Below, piece after piece: positions 23,618 to 33,983 of a stretch of 38,989 bases of DNA; within the stretch, counting starts at the first letter, position 1, and the number at the start of each line of letters is the position of its first letter. The DNA is from an uncultured Bacteroidales bacterium. Lineage in GTDB: Bacteria > Bacteroidota > Bacteroidia > Bacteroidales > UBA932. The translations under genes were made by a program, and so were the position numbers. Below the pieces are notes generated by a model that saw only the letters and a program-made list of their open reading frames with translations, ran no database searches and was not told the DNA's origin. The stretch spans positions 1-38,989 of the forward strand of contig CAJUEK010000006.1 of assembly GCA_910585445.1 (NCBI GenBank). The letters run 5' to 3'.

Positions 23618-26563
23618 ATGAACAGATTAGGTAAATTAATTGTCAGTCTCTTGATCTGCATCCTGTGCAGTGCGGCTGCTTTTGCGCAGACCACCGTAAA
23701 GGTCAGCGGAATCGTTACCTCGGCTGAGGACAACATGCCTCTGGTCGGAGTGACAGTCATTGCCGGTCCCGGAGTCGGAGTCTCTACCTCGATAGATGGA
23801 GACTATTCCATTGAAGTTGCTCCCGGAACCAAACTGGTCTTCTCCTCAATCGGTTTCCTTGATGAGGAATATACGGTAGCCCAGGGCAGTCCTGAAATTA
23901 GGCACGATGTAGTCATGCAGACGGAAAGCATGCGCCTTGACGATGTTGTTGTGATAGCATACGGCGTCAGGAAAAAAGGTACAATCACCGGCTCGGTGGC
24001 AACAATCAAGTCACAGGCCATAGAGAGCACGCCTGCTCCGGCCTTTGACCAGGCGATGCAGGGACAGGTTCCCGGACTTATGGTCTTGTCGAATTCCGGT
24101 GAGCCGAGCACTTCCGCATCTATGACCATCCGCGGAACAAACTCAATCAACTCAGGCACGGAGCCGCTCTACATTCTGGACGGAGCCGCAATTTCGGCAT
24201 CGGATTTCAATACGATAAATCCGTCTGACATAGAGAGCCTTACGGTATTGAGGGATGCCTCTTCAACGTCCATCTATGGTGCCCGCGCGGCAAACGGAGT
24301 GATTGTAATCACCACGAAAAGAGGACGTCAGACAGACAGGCCTTCAATCAACTATCGCATGCAGCTCGGATTCTCAGACATCGCCTGCGGAAACTGGGAC
24401 TTGATGAACACCGCAGAGCGCATACAGTACGAGAAAGAAATCGGAATGACCGACGGAAAAGATTACGGCATTCTCTCGCAGACTGACGTCAACTGGCTTG
24501 ACGCGGTCTATAATGACAAGGCTTTCCTGCAGAGCTATGAGCTTTCTGTTTCTGGAGCTACCGAAAAGACAAATTACTATTTCTCAGGCGGATACTATGA
24601 CCAGGACGGTATTGCTCCAGGCTCTTATTTCAAGCGCTACTCAATGCGTTTCAATGTGGAGCAGCAGATGGCCAAGTGGCTGAAAATGGGTACTAACACC
24701 ATGCTCGGCTTCCAGAACATAGAGCAGGCAGACGAGGGAAACTATACTGTCGTGACTCCTATTTCTGCGGCGCGTTTCATGCTCCCTTACTGGAATCCGT
24801 TCAGAAAAGACGGCTCCCTTGCCTCAATCAACGACGGCTCATGGAAAGGTCAGGGACAGAACCCGCTCGAGTGGCTTGAGAACAACCCTCGCGTATATAA
24901 GAAGTACAAGGTCATCTCAAACATTTTTGCTGAAGCAAGACCTGTGCAGGGGCTCTCAATCCGCTCCCAGTTTACCGTTGACTATTCACACAACACCGGA
25001 TTCAGCAAGTCCAACCCGACGTATGCCCCTAACCTGGGCGAAGGAAAGGCTACAAGGAATTCTGCGGACGGAATGTCACTGAGCATATCCAACACGATAG
25101 GCTACCAGTTTGACCTGAAGGATATCCATTCGTTCAACTTCCTGCTCGGACAGGAGGGAACGACATACCGTTATGAGAGCTTCGGCCTTTCGACCGCTGG
25201 ACAGACCAATGATTTCCTTACGGACATTTCAACCGGAACCAGGGCTACCGCATGGAGCAGCGTATCTTCTGCGGATTATTCACTGCTCTCATTCTTCGCA
25301 AGGGGAGAGTATAATTACGATTCACGCTATTTCGTGGAAGTTTCTGCACGTACAGACGGCTCTTCACGATTCGGTGCGAACGGCCGTTTCGCAGGCTTCT
25401 GGTCTGCCGGACTCATGTGGAACATGAGGAACGAGAGCTTCATGAAGAATGCCGCCTCATGGCTCACCAATGCGCAGATAGCGTTCAGCACCGGTACGTC
25501 AGGAAACTCATCCATCCCTAACTATGAGCACCTTGCCCTTGTAGGCGGAGGAGCAGATTATGTGGGCAATGCCGGCGTGGTTCCTATACAGCCGGGCAAT
25601 GAGGAGCTGGAGTGGGAGTCAACATGGACCACCAACCTCGGTTTCCATTTCGGCTTCTGGAACAGGCTCAATGTGGACTTGGAACTGTATGACAAGGAGA
25701 CTACCAACATGCTCATGGAAGTTCCGCTCTCATATGCCACATCAAACGGTTTCGGATATAAGTGGGACAATGTCGGAGCGATGAGGAATCTCGGTGCCGA
25801 GCTGAATCTTGCCGCTACCGTGGTTACATGGCGCGACTTCAACTGGAGCATCAATGCCAATGTAAGCTACAACTCCAACAAAATCATTGAATTGTACAAT
25901 GGCGTAACCGAATACGAGCCGTCAAATACCAGCACCAAGCTTGTAGTGGGACAGAAGCTCGGACAGTTCTACATGAACCGCTACTATGGCGTCAATCCTG
26001 CCAACGGAGACGCCCTCTGGCTTACCAAGGACGGTGAGATAACCAACGAGCTGCGCGACTCTGACAAGGTGCTTACAGGCAAATCTTCGATAGCCCCTTG
26101 GATGGGAGGTTTCGGTACAGCGCTTTCATGGAAGGGCCTTTCACTCTCAGCACAATTCAGCTGGGTCGCTGACAGGTACATGATAAACAATGACCGCTAC
26201 TTCGACGAGTCCAACGGACGCTTCATGTCCTACAACCAGTCACGCCGCCTGCTTGAAAGGTGGAAAGAGCCTGGTGATGTGACTGAAATTCCGCGTCATG
26301 GCATATATACGGAGTTTGACAGCCGTCTTCTTGAGGACGCTTCATTCCTGCGCCTTAAGAACCTTACCCTCGGCTACTCACTTCCTCAGGAACTTCTGAA
26401 GAAGACCGGTTTCATCAGGGGGCTCAGGGTATATGCACAGGGACAGAACCTGTTTACCGTGACCGGCTTCTCCGGACTTGACCCGGAAGGATCACGCAAT
26501 GTTTACCAGGCTGCATACCCTATGTCACGCCAGTTTACTTTCGGTCTGGACTTAACTTTCTAA
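23618..26563 (+). CDS. SusC/RagA family TonB-linked outer-membrane transporter
   Basis: A 981-residue TonB-dependent importer. A signal peptide ends near residue 24 (AFAQ). A carboxypeptidase-regulatory-like domain follows (about 28-108: VKVSGIVTSAEDNMPLVGVTV). The TonB-box region DDVVVIAYG and a plug domain (about 118-230, with IRGTNSINSG, PLYILDGA and SIYGARAANGVIVITTKRG) come next, then a beta barrel ending in FTFGLDLTF. It draws a ligand held by the SusD partner into the periplasm with energy from TonB. Substrate is not visible; the neighbours suggest peptide. I chose the ATG at 23618 because it gives a normal signal peptide. SusD follows after 10 nt. Confidence 0.95.
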   Translation: MNRLGKLIVSLLICILCSAAAFAQTTVKVSGIVTSAEDNMPLVGVTVIAGPGVGVSTSIDGDYSIEVAPGTKLVFSSIGFLDEEYTVAQGSPEIRHDVVMQTESMRLDDVVVIAYGVRKKGTITGSVATIKSQAIESTPAPAFDQAMQGQVPGLMVLSNSGEPSTSASMTIRGTNSINSGTEPLYILDGAAISASDFNTINPSDIESLTVLRDASSTSIYGARAANGVIVITTKRGRQTDRPSINYRMQLGFSDIACGNWDLMNTAERIQYEKEIGMTDGKDYGILSQTDVNWLDAVYNDKAFLQSYELSVSGATEKTNYYFSGGYYDQDGIAPGSYFKRYSMRFNVEQQMAKWLKMGTNTMLGFQNIEQADEGNYTVVTPISAARFMLPYWNPFRKDGSLASINDGSWKGQGQNPLEWLENNPRVYKKYKVISNIFAEARPVQGLSIRSQFTVDYSHNTGFSKSNPTYAPNLGEGKATRNSADGMSLSISNTIGYQFDLKDIHSFNFLLGQEGTTYRYESFGLSTAGQTNDFLTDISTGTRATAWSSVSSADYSLLSFFARGEYNYDSRYFVEVSARTDGSSRFGANGRFAGFWSAGLMWNMRNESFMKNAASWLTNAQIAFSTGTSGNSSIPNYEHLALVGGGADYVGNAGVVPIQPGNEELEWESTWTTNLGFHFGFWNRLNVDLELYDKETTNMLMEVPLSYATSNGFGYKWDNVGAMRNLGAELNLAATVVTWRDFNWSINANVSYNSNKIIELYNGVTEYEPSNTSTKLVVGQKLGQFYMNRYYGVNPANGDALWLTKDGEITNELRDSDKVLTGKSSIAPWMGGFGTALSWKGLSLSAQFSWVADRYMINNDRYFDESNGRFMSYNQSRRLLERWKEPGDVTEIPRHGIYTEFDSRLLEDASFLRLKNLTLGYSLPQELLKKTGFIRGLRVYAQGQNLFTVTGFSGLDPEGSRNVYQAAYPMSRQFTFGLDLTF

Positions 26564-26573
26564 AATCGTGAAA

Positions 26574-28151
26574 ATGAATATATTGAAAAATATTACGCGC
26601 AGCATGGCCGTGATGCTCATGATACTTGCAGGAGCACAGTCATGCCTTGAGAAATATCCGGGAGATGCCTTGCCTGAGGATGCTGCGATGCAGTCGCTTT
26701 CAGATGCCGAGCAGTCTCTCATAGGTATGTATGCTTCTTTCAAGTCATCTGCGCTTTATAGCGGATATCTTACCTACCTTCCTGACATCCAGGCTGACCT
26801 GGCTTATGCAGTTGACGGTTTTTCCAACATCCATGGTGACATCTGGCAGTGGAACATCCGCACTACCAATGAGGAAGTGGAGGCTGTCTATGCTTCACTT
26901 TATACAATCATCGGCCAGTGCAATTTCTTTCTTGACAAAGTAGGGAAGCTGCGTGCATCGCTTGTGGATGACAATGAGATAGAGCATCTCGACAGCTGGA
27001 CCGGCGAGGTATATTGCGCCCGCGCCCTTGCTTATTCAGAGCTTATCAAGTGCTATTGCAAGGCTTATCCTCTGACCGGCGAGCCGTCAAGCCCTGATTC
27101 GAAGGGAGATGATGCGCAGGCTGAGCAGGAACTTGGCGTTATGCTGCGTGATTCCTATTATAAGGAAGAAATCGCAAGACGCTCAAACCTCAAGGAGTCA
27201 TGGGACTTCGTGCTCAGGGACCTCGAGAAAGCCGAGACAATGATAATGGAGGATGAGGACACATACAACGCCATTTGGTTCACAAGGGCTGCCGCTCATG
27301 CAATCCATGCGAGAGTCGCCCTGTACATGGGCAACTGGGATGATGCCGTGAAATACTCTACCATGGTCATAGACAACAGCGATGCCGGATTCAGGCTGGC
27401 TGATGCGAATGTTACATATACCACCGATGAGAACAACCGTCCTCTCAGCTACTACCAGTACATGTGGACCAATGACTCATCGTTCGAAGTCATCTGGAAA
27501 GTAGGATTCAACATCAATTCATATGGCGGTGCGCTCGGACGCATCTTCCTGAACTTCACCAATGACTACAGGTATTTCTACCCTGACTATGTTCCTGCCA
27601 CATGGGCCATCAACCTCTATGGAAACAGCGACCTCAGGGCTTCCGCATTCTTCTCTAACGAGAGCACCGGCTATGACCACGGGCTTACCTGGCCGCTTCT
27701 TGTGAAATATTACGGAAACAGGTCATTCATATCCCAGGCAAAGATATATCATGTCAGCATGCCTAAGGTCCTCAGGCTTTCTGAGCAGTATCTCATCCGT
27801 GCTGAGGCAAGATGTCACCAGAGGAATTTCGGCGGTGCGCAGACTGACCTCTCGACATTGCGCAAGGCACGCCTGAGCGCAGGTGGAAACATCGGTGTCA
27901 ACGAGAAGAACTGGCTTGACGTGATTTCCGATGAGCGTGTAAGGGAACTCTATATGGAAGGCTTCCGCCTGAACGACCTCAAGCGCTGGGGACGCGGATT
28001 CGAGCGCAAGCCGCAGACAAGCTCACTTACACAGGGCAGCTCGCTTAAGGTTGAGGCCGGGGACTACCGTTTCGTATGGCCGATTCCGAATCATGAAATC
28101 GAGTCACCGGGTACGGCACTTGAGCAGAATCCCGGCTACATGGGACTTTAG
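26574..28151 (+). CDS. SusD/RagB family nutrient-binding outer-membrane lipoprotein
   Basis: A 525-residue SusD-family lipoprotein, the lid over the SusC barrel that captures the ligand. The lipobox is AGAQSC (C24). TPR-like helices (EVEAVYASLYTIIGQCNFFLDKV and later ARALAYSELIKCY) and the C-terminal SusD block (YLIRAEARCHQ, DERVRELYMEGFRLNDLKRWG, WPIPNHEIESP) are intact. I chose the ATG at 26574; a GTG two codons upstream is also possible. The spacing to susC marks a shared operon. Confidence 0.95.
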   Translation: MNILKNITRSMAVMLMILAGAQSCLEKYPGDALPEDAAMQSLSDAEQSLIGMYASFKSSALYSGYLTYLPDIQADLAYAVDGFSNIHGDIWQWNIRTTNEEVEAVYASLYTIIGQCNFFLDKVGKLRASLVDDNEIEHLDSWTGEVYCARALAYSELIKCYCKAYPLTGEPSSPDSKGDDAQAEQELGVMLRDSYYKEEIARRSNLKESWDFVLRDLEKAETMIMEDEDTYNAIWFTRAAAHAIHARVALYMGNWDDAVKYSTMVIDNSDAGFRLADANVTYTTDENNRPLSYYQYMWTNDSSFEVIWKVGFNINSYGGALGRIFLNFTNDYRYFYPDYVPATWAINLYGNSDLRASAFFSNESTGYDHGLTWPLLVKYYGNRSFISQAKIYHVSMPKVLRLSEQYLIRAEARCHQRNFGGAQTDLSTLRKARLSAGGNIGVNEKNWLDVISDERVRELYMEGFRLNDLKRWGRGFERKPQTSSLTQGSSLKVEAGDYRFVWPIPNHEIESPGTALEQNPGYMGL

Positions 28152-28178
28152 GTAAGTAACTCTGATAAAAGAAGATAT

Positions 28179-29144
28179 ATGAAAAGTTTTTATAAAGTAT
28201 TGTCAGTCTCCGTTTTGCTTGCAGCGGCTTTTGCCACTGGATGCACTACTCAGGAGCGCAGCTTTTCTTCTGACGGAGCTGAATATATCATGTTCGCGGA
28301 CACGATAGGCACATATCCTGTGATTCAGAACGAGACATTCAAGGTTCCTGTCGTTTCCACAATTGCATGTGACTATGACCGCACTTTCGCAGTGGAAGTG
28401 ATTGACAAGGGCAGCAATGCCATTGAGAATCTGCATTACCGCCTCAAATCCAACACCATCGTCATTCCTGCCGGACAACTCCGTACTGATGTCGAGGTTG
28501 AGGGCATTTGCGAGAACATCGGTGACACTGATTCGCTCGGCTTCAAGCTGAGGCTCGTGATTCCTTCGGAACTTGAGATGCCTATGGCGGGCACGAATGA
28601 AAAATTCGGCCTTGAGACCAATTGCGTGCTCCTGAAAGTATGTCCGTTTGACATCAACGCATACTCAGGGTATTGCATGCTGTCATCCCTGTACCTGTAC
28701 AATTATTCGCTTGACGGTTCGTACCAGAGGCTCATCTGGACCGAGCCGCACAAGACGCTCAAGAATACTATTGTATGCTACGACTGGCTCTATGACGGCT
28801 ATGACGTGAATCTTACCCTTGAACCGGAAGACCCGACATATCCGATTGTCTCCATGGAGAAGGGCCAGGTCATCGGCGACGAGTGGACTGCTTTCGGAAT
28901 CATAAAGGGAGACAACAAGATACGCGTGGAGAGCAGTGCTGCCTATCCTTCGTTCATCTACGGATGCCAGGATTACATCACAGTCTCTTACAGGGTCTAT
29001 GTCTCAGCCCTTGGAGGAGAATATGGCACAGTGGGACATTTCTATAACATAATGGAATGGATAAGTGCCGAAGAGGCCGAAAGGCTTATGAGGGAAGAGG
29101 GAATGAAACTGCCGTCAAGGCCTTCAGGACAGATTGAAGACTGA
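28179..29144 (+). CDS. DUF4984/DUF4843-like SusCD-associated lipoprotein
   Basis: A 321-residue lipoprotein (lipobox ATGC, C22). The first half has the layout of DUF4843-type modules: a strand-rich part with FKVPVVSTIACDYDRTFAVEV, then NLHYRL and VIPAGQLRTDVEVEG. The second half, LSSLYLYNYSLDGSYQRLIW to the end, is like DUF4984. Such proteins often follow SusD genes and are thought to be surface ligand-binding accessories; function is not established. It lies 27 nt after susD. Confidence 0.65.
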   Translation: MKSFYKVLSVSVLLAAAFATGCTTQERSFSSDGAEYIMFADTIGTYPVIQNETFKVPVVSTIACDYDRTFAVEVIDKGSNAIENLHYRLKSNTIVIPAGQLRTDVEVEGICENIGDTDSLGFKLRLVIPSELEMPMAGTNEKFGLETNCVLLKVCPFDINAYSGYCMLSSLYLYNYSLDGSYQRLIWTEPHKTLKNTIVCYDWLYDGYDVNLTLEPEDPTYPIVSMEKGQVIGDEWTAFGIIKGDNKIRVESSAAYPSFIYGCQDYITVSYRVYVSALGGEYGTVGHFYNIMEWISAEEAERLMREEGMKLPSRPSGQIED

Positions 29145-29200
29145 CCCGGAATCATTCTTACTCTTTGTAATTATTCACAGTCATTTAAAGAAAAGGACTT

Positions 29201-31222
29201 ATGAGAACAAAATTTTGGAAACTCGCTTCAGCCTCGGCGCTGGTGCTTGCCATGTCCGCAGTTTCATGCAACGAGCCTGCTGAAGGCCCGGTTGACATTG
29301 CCCCTATCTTCCCCGAGCAGGTCAATGAGACCATTGAGCCAGGTGAATCTTATGAACTTACGATAAATCCCAATCTCCCTTGGGAAGTAGCCATATCAGG
29401 TGACACGGAGTATTTCCGCCTCATTTCAAGAGGGGAGCCTCTGCCTGTGGTCAGCGGACAGGCGGGAGAGCACAAGCTTATTGTGGAGGCCATTGTCGAT
29501 GAGAGTGACTTCGAGCAGCGCCAGTGCATCCTTACCATGACCATGGGCAAGGAGGAAAAGCAGATTGCTGTCATCAACCGCAACGGCAAGGACCGCATAT
29601 TCAGCCTGTGGCCTGTCAAGATAACCTCGGATGGATTTGACTATGGCGACGATGTCGGAGGATACAATTATGCTGAGAACGAGAGTGCTGACATTGATCT
29701 CTATTTCGATGGCAACATCTTCCAGATATACATGAAGGTCGAGGCAAACTTCGACTGGGCGCTCAAGGAGACTCCGGAGTGGGTCGAGCCGAACGTGGTT
29801 GAAGGAAGGTATGTGACTTCTGCAAAGGCCAATGTTCCGGCTGCAATCTGTCTTCGCGGAGTGAATGCGAAATATCCTCTTGACGGTGCTGAAGGAAAGC
29901 TTGTGTTCATCGTGAATGACAATTCGGAGAATCCGATGGAGGTCGAGAAAGAGATAATTCTATCGATTGAGCCTGTCAAGAATGTGTTCGAGGTTTCCCC
30001 ATTGTCGGAAACAGCGCGTTTCAACAAGGCCGGACACTATTATAATGAGATGAACGGCGAGTACCAGGAAGGCTATCCTATGAAGGGCAGCGTAATCGGT
30101 ACTGATGGAGTGAAGATATTTGCCGTGCAGATGCAGGACGGCATGTATTCAGTTGTAGGCTCTTCTGAGCAGTACAGCCTGTATGGTGAGTGGGTGAATT
30201 TCACTCTCACGGACAACGAGCCTGAGGATGTGCTGAAGGACTGGTCTTTCACGGTAAGCGTGGATGCCAACGAGGGTGCCTCACGCAAGGCTGAGCTTAT
30301 GATAATCCCGGGAACCGTTGAAATCAATGATCCTGACTACGACCTTTTCAATGATACCGCTACTGCCATCAAGGATGAATTGGCTGGATATGTCTATAGC
30401 CTCATTTCGCAGGAAGGCTCAGCAGGCGGTTCTGAGGGCGGACTTGTAAGCGCTGACAATGATGCCTTGGCTGCCAAGGGAGCAAGGTTCGAGAGCCTTG
30501 ATGCATCAAATCCTGAGAACGGATGGATTTCTGTCGCTGAGGAGCTTTTCGGTGTCGGCCTGGACAATTATTACCAGCTGACTGTCACAAGGACTTCCGG
30601 CACATACAACTTCACATTTGTAAAGAACGTATGGAATGTAAGCCTTTATGAAGTAGGTCTCGAGGGCCTGGTTCTCAGCGAGGTTCCATGGCTTGAGCCG
30701 CAGTCTGAGTCGTCATTCTATATCTCCCTCAGCGAGGAGGATGCCTATATGGACAAGTTCATTGTATGCCAGACCGGAGATGATTCGGAAAAGCTCAGGA
30801 ACTTCGCGGTAATCAAGGTTCTGTATGACCCGGAGGCTTCCATCGGAGGAGGCAGCGCCCTTGCATTCAAATATGCCCAGTGGGGCGGCGGTGCCGGATG
30901 CGTGCTGCGCAAGATGAGCGAGACTGAGGACGGTGAGTCCGAGTACTATTGGGCTTGCAAGGAGCAGCTCTGGAATTCTGATGAGATTTACGAGCTTACT
31001 TACGGACAGGAGATTTCAATGCCTACGCTTGAGTCAACAATCGGGTTTGACAATGCGTTCTATATTGTAGATGAAGACCAGTCTTGGCTTACTTTTGAAG
31101 GAAGCGCGGAGAACCTGTTCATCAATATGGAGACGACTGAGGCTAAGCAGGGCGCTCTCGTGTTTACGAATGCAGGCATGCCGGTGCTCGCCATCGTGTG
31201 CAAATATAATCCTGCGCTGTAG
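29201..31222 (+). CDS. BACON-like multidomain surface lipoprotein
   Basis: A 673-residue lipoprotein (lipobox SAVSC, C23, followed by Asn-Glu). Residues about 40-130 look like a BACON/Ig-like domain (ESYELTINPNLPWEVAISG to EEKQIAVINRNG). Residues 140-390 hold a further strand-rich domain (NFDWALKETPEWVEPNVVEG and a WSFTVSVDANEGASRKAELM block). The C-terminal 280 residues are strand-rich, with a Gly/Ser linker near 400-415, and contain no enzyme motif that I recognise. Binding to ligand at the cell surface is the likely role, inferred from context. It is the fourth gene of the operon. Confidence 0.6.
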   Translation: MRTKFWKLASASALVLAMSAVSCNEPAEGPVDIAPIFPEQVNETIEPGESYELTINPNLPWEVAISGDTEYFRLISRGEPLPVVSGQAGEHKLIVEAIVDESDFEQRQCILTMTMGKEEKQIAVINRNGKDRIFSLWPVKITSDGFDYGDDVGGYNYAENESADIDLYFDGNIFQIYMKVEANFDWALKETPEWVEPNVVEGRYVTSAKANVPAAICLRGVNAKYPLDGAEGKLVFIVNDNSENPMEVEKEIILSIEPVKNVFEVSPLSETARFNKAGHYYNEMNGEYQEGYPMKGSVIGTDGVKIFAVQMQDGMYSVVGSSEQYSLYGEWVNFTLTDNEPEDVLKDWSFTVSVDANEGASRKAELMIIPGTVEINDPDYDLFNDTATAIKDELAGYVYSLISQEGSAGGSEGGLVSADNDALAAKGARFESLDASNPENGWISVAEELFGVGLDNYYQLTVTRTSGTYNFTFVKNVWNVSLYEVGLEGLVLSEVPWLEPQSESSFYISLSEEDAYMDKFIVCQTGDDSEKLRNFAVIKVLYDPEASIGGGSALAFKYAQWGGGAGCVLRKMSETEDGESEYYWACKEQLWNSDEIYELTYGQEISMPTLESTIGFDNAFYIVDEDQSWLTFEGSAENLFINMETTEAKQGALVFTNAGMPVLAIVCKYNPAL

Positions 31223-31269
31223 TTTTGTGGAACGTGACTATAATTGAATAATAAAGAGCAGTTTCAGAT

Positions 31270-33972
31270 ATGAGAATTTTAAGATTTGCCATGATGCTCA
31301 TGACGGCGGCAGCCGCTTTGGCAACTTTTGGAGGATGTTCCGTGGAAGATCCCCAGAGTGCGGGCGATTATGGCTATGTGCAGTTCAAGCTGTATAAGGA
31401 GGCGTCCTATGTGCCGGCTTCCAAGGCAGCGGAGATAGACTATCTCGCTGACATTACCAAGGCGAGGATTACGATGAGGTACCAGGGGAGCACGCTCAAC
31501 CAGACCCTCGTCTTTTCAGCAGCCGACAAGGTTTCTGCCGAGTTCGGAATACGCAGCGAAAAGCTGCAGCTCCTTGCCGGTGACTATGAGGTGCTGTCTT
31601 TTGTAGTGTATGACAAGAATGACAACGAGGGCCCTTCCGTATCAGGAATCGAAAATCCAAGGTTTACTGTCACAGCAGGCGGAATGACGGTTCATGACAT
31701 GACTGTAGGGACATCCGTTGTTCCTTCAAGGGGAAATATCCGTTTCACTCTTGTAAAGGACATGTCTGATTTCAGTAACCTGCCGACAAGGTCTCTGGAG
31801 GACCACACCTTTGATGAGGCGAAATACATCACAATGCGTGTGGAAAAGACATCAAGCAATGAGCAGATTTCCTTTGCGAACATTCCGGTCAAGTTCTCCA
31901 TTCACTTCAATGAGGAGGACGATGCCAACATCTATCCTGACGGTTACGGCAAGGAGGATAATTTCGGCTACCAGACATCTTCCCTGAAGGCGGATTCGCT
32001 CCTTTATCTGCTTGCCGGTGACTACCGTGTCAGGTCATATACCCTGTCTGACGGTACCAAGACAGCATTCGAGACAAGGAGTTTTGACCGCTCAACAGCG
32101 CCTGTGTTCAATGTGACGGACAACAAGACTCTTGATGTGAAAGTTCCTGTGGCCCTGAGCGAGGACGCACCATATCTTCAGGACTATTATGCCCTTTATG
32201 AGATATGGAAGTCTCTTGACGGACCGAACTGGTATTACCGTGGAGAGAATTATCCCGAGGGAACCAATTGGGACTTCAACAAGGACCCGGACCTCTGGGG
32301 CGACCAGTCCGGCGTAAGGCTTCACAGCAACGGCCGTGTGGCTTCTCTTGACCTTACCGATTTCGGAATCAAGGGAGACCTTTCTCCAGCCGTAGGACAG
32401 CTTACTGAGCTTGTTCAGTTCTATCTGAGCACCCATAACGACATCAATAATTTTGACTTCACCGACCCGGGACAGTCTGCCCAGATGCTCTCACGCACCA
32501 GGATGGAGCGTCACAAGAAATATCTGGCTGAACTGCACCCTCTCACCCAGCTGTCAGAGCCTATCGCTTTCGGCTTCGCTGAGAAGAAAGAGACAATAAG
32601 GGAGGTATCCCTTTATGCAAAGGGCTATACTGAAAGCCAGATATATGCGATGGAGAAAGGGAATGGAATCCGTCCGATGGACAACAATCCCGGTACGCTT
32701 ACCAATGGACTCACGTCGATTCCTGAGGAAATCGGCAACTTGACGAAAATGGAGTATCTTTATGTCGCGAACTGCGAGATTGAGAATCTTCCGAGCGCCG
32801 AGTCCATGTCAAAGCTTGTGGCTCTTACCGACTTTGAGGTATATAACTGCCCTAAGCTCAAGATGACTGATGAAAATATAGCGTCATTGGGTGCCATGCC
32901 GTCTTTGGTTTCAATCAACCTCGGAAACAACGGCCAGTGGACATCCCAGGAGTGCGACAAGCTCATGCGCGCCCTTGCCTATGGCCCGAGCAGCGACAAA
33001 ATCCAGATTTTCTATTTCAGGAACAACAAGCTGGATGCCCTCAAGAGCGAGTATTTCAGCCGCTTCAAGAAAATCGGTCTTCTTGATTTGGTCAACAACG
33101 AAATCGAGACTGTCGAGAGACTGGGAAGCGAGATTGCTCCGGTGCAGATTTATCTTGACTATAACAGGATTAAGGAGATTCCTGACAACGATGGCGGTGA
33201 GATTCTCTTCACAATGGATGATGTAGAGGCTTTCTCCGTATCCCACAACATGCTGGAGGTCTTCCCTGACGTGTTTGACGCCAAGAGCATCTTTACTATT
33301 GGCTCGGTTGACTTCTCGTACAACAATATTGACAGGATCTCCGGAGGCGATGCCTTCAAGGGCATCAATGTCAAGACACTGAGCCTTGCAAGCAACAAGT
33401 TCACTGAATATCCTCTTGAGTTCACACACAGCAACTCAGTTGTGTCCGTATATAATTTCCGCGGAAACGGCATGAGGACGATTGACAAGGATGCGTTCGA
33501 CTATACCAAGCCTTACAGGGACAAACTGACATATACGCAGACGTTTGATTTCACTTACAACAGGCTTGACGACCTCCCTGTGACTTTCGGTGACTCGGCT
33601 TTCCCTTACCTTTACAGTGTGGACCTTTCGTACAACGCGTTCAAGGAATTCCCTTATGAGCCTCTCAACTACATAAGCCTTACCGCATATGCAATCAGGG
33701 GACAGAGGGACGACAACGGAAAGCGCATTCTCAAGCAGTGGCCTGAAGGACTTTACAACCACAGGGGACTGAGAGGATTCTACATCGGTTCCAACGCATA
33801 TGAAAGGATAGATGACAAGATATCCCAGCTGATATATTATTTCGACATCAGCGACAACCCGAACATTGAGTTTGACGCTTCTGACATCTGCCTGGCCTGG
33901 CGTGCCGGAGCATACAAGCTCATCTACGACAAGTCGCAGAATATCCTCAACTGTCCTGAAATGCTCAATTAA
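31270..33972 (+). CDS. DUF4458 and leucine-rich-repeat surface lipoprotein
   Basis: A 900-residue lipoprotein (lipobox TFGGC, C23, then Ser-Val-Glu-Asp). The N-terminal 300 residues match two beta-sandwich units of the DUF4458 type, each ending in LLAGDYxV-S, that is LQLLAGDYEVLSF and LLYLLAGDYRVRSY. From about residue 345 to the end it is a leucine-rich-repeat solenoid (for example VASLDLTDFGIKGDLSPAVGQ, LTSIPEEIGNLTKMEYLYV, SVDFSYNNIDRISG, TLSLASNKFTEYP). LRRs bind proteins in general, so a protein ligand is plausible. It sits in the operon between a BACON-like lipoprotein and a second LRR lipoprotein. Confidence 0.8.
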   Translation: MRILRFAMMLMTAAAALATFGGCSVEDPQSAGDYGYVQFKLYKEASYVPASKAAEIDYLADITKARITMRYQGSTLNQTLVFSAADKVSAEFGIRSEKLQLLAGDYEVLSFVVYDKNDNEGPSVSGIENPRFTVTAGGMTVHDMTVGTSVVPSRGNIRFTLVKDMSDFSNLPTRSLEDHTFDEAKYITMRVEKTSSNEQISFANIPVKFSIHFNEEDDANIYPDGYGKEDNFGYQTSSLKADSLLYLLAGDYRVRSYTLSDGTKTAFETRSFDRSTAPVFNVTDNKTLDVKVPVALSEDAPYLQDYYALYEIWKSLDGPNWYYRGENYPEGTNWDFNKDPDLWGDQSGVRLHSNGRVASLDLTDFGIKGDLSPAVGQLTELVQFYLSTHNDINNFDFTDPGQSAQMLSRTRMERHKKYLAELHPLTQLSEPIAFGFAEKKETIREVSLYAKGYTESQIYAMEKGNGIRPMDNNPGTLTNGLTSIPEEIGNLTKMEYLYVANCEIENLPSAESMSKLVALTDFEVYNCPKLKMTDENIASLGAMPSLVSINLGNNGQWTSQECDKLMRALAYGPSSDKIQIFYFRNNKLDALKSEYFSRFKKIGLLDLVNNEIETVERLGSEIAPVQIYLDYNRIKEIPDNDGGEILFTMDDVEAFSVSHNMLEVFPDVFDAKSIFTIGSVDFSYNNIDRISGGDAFKGINVKTLSLASNKFTEYPLEFTHSNSVVSVYNFRGNGMRTIDKDAFDYTKPYRDKLTYTQTFDFTYNRLDDLPVTFGDSAFPYLYSVDLSYNAFKEFPYEPLNYISLTAYAIRGQRDDNGKRILKQWPEGLYNHRGLRGFYIGSNAYERIDDKISQLIYYFDISDNPNIEFDASDICLAWRAGAYKLIYDKSQNILNCPEMLN

Positions 33973-33983
33973 AAAAGGCTGAA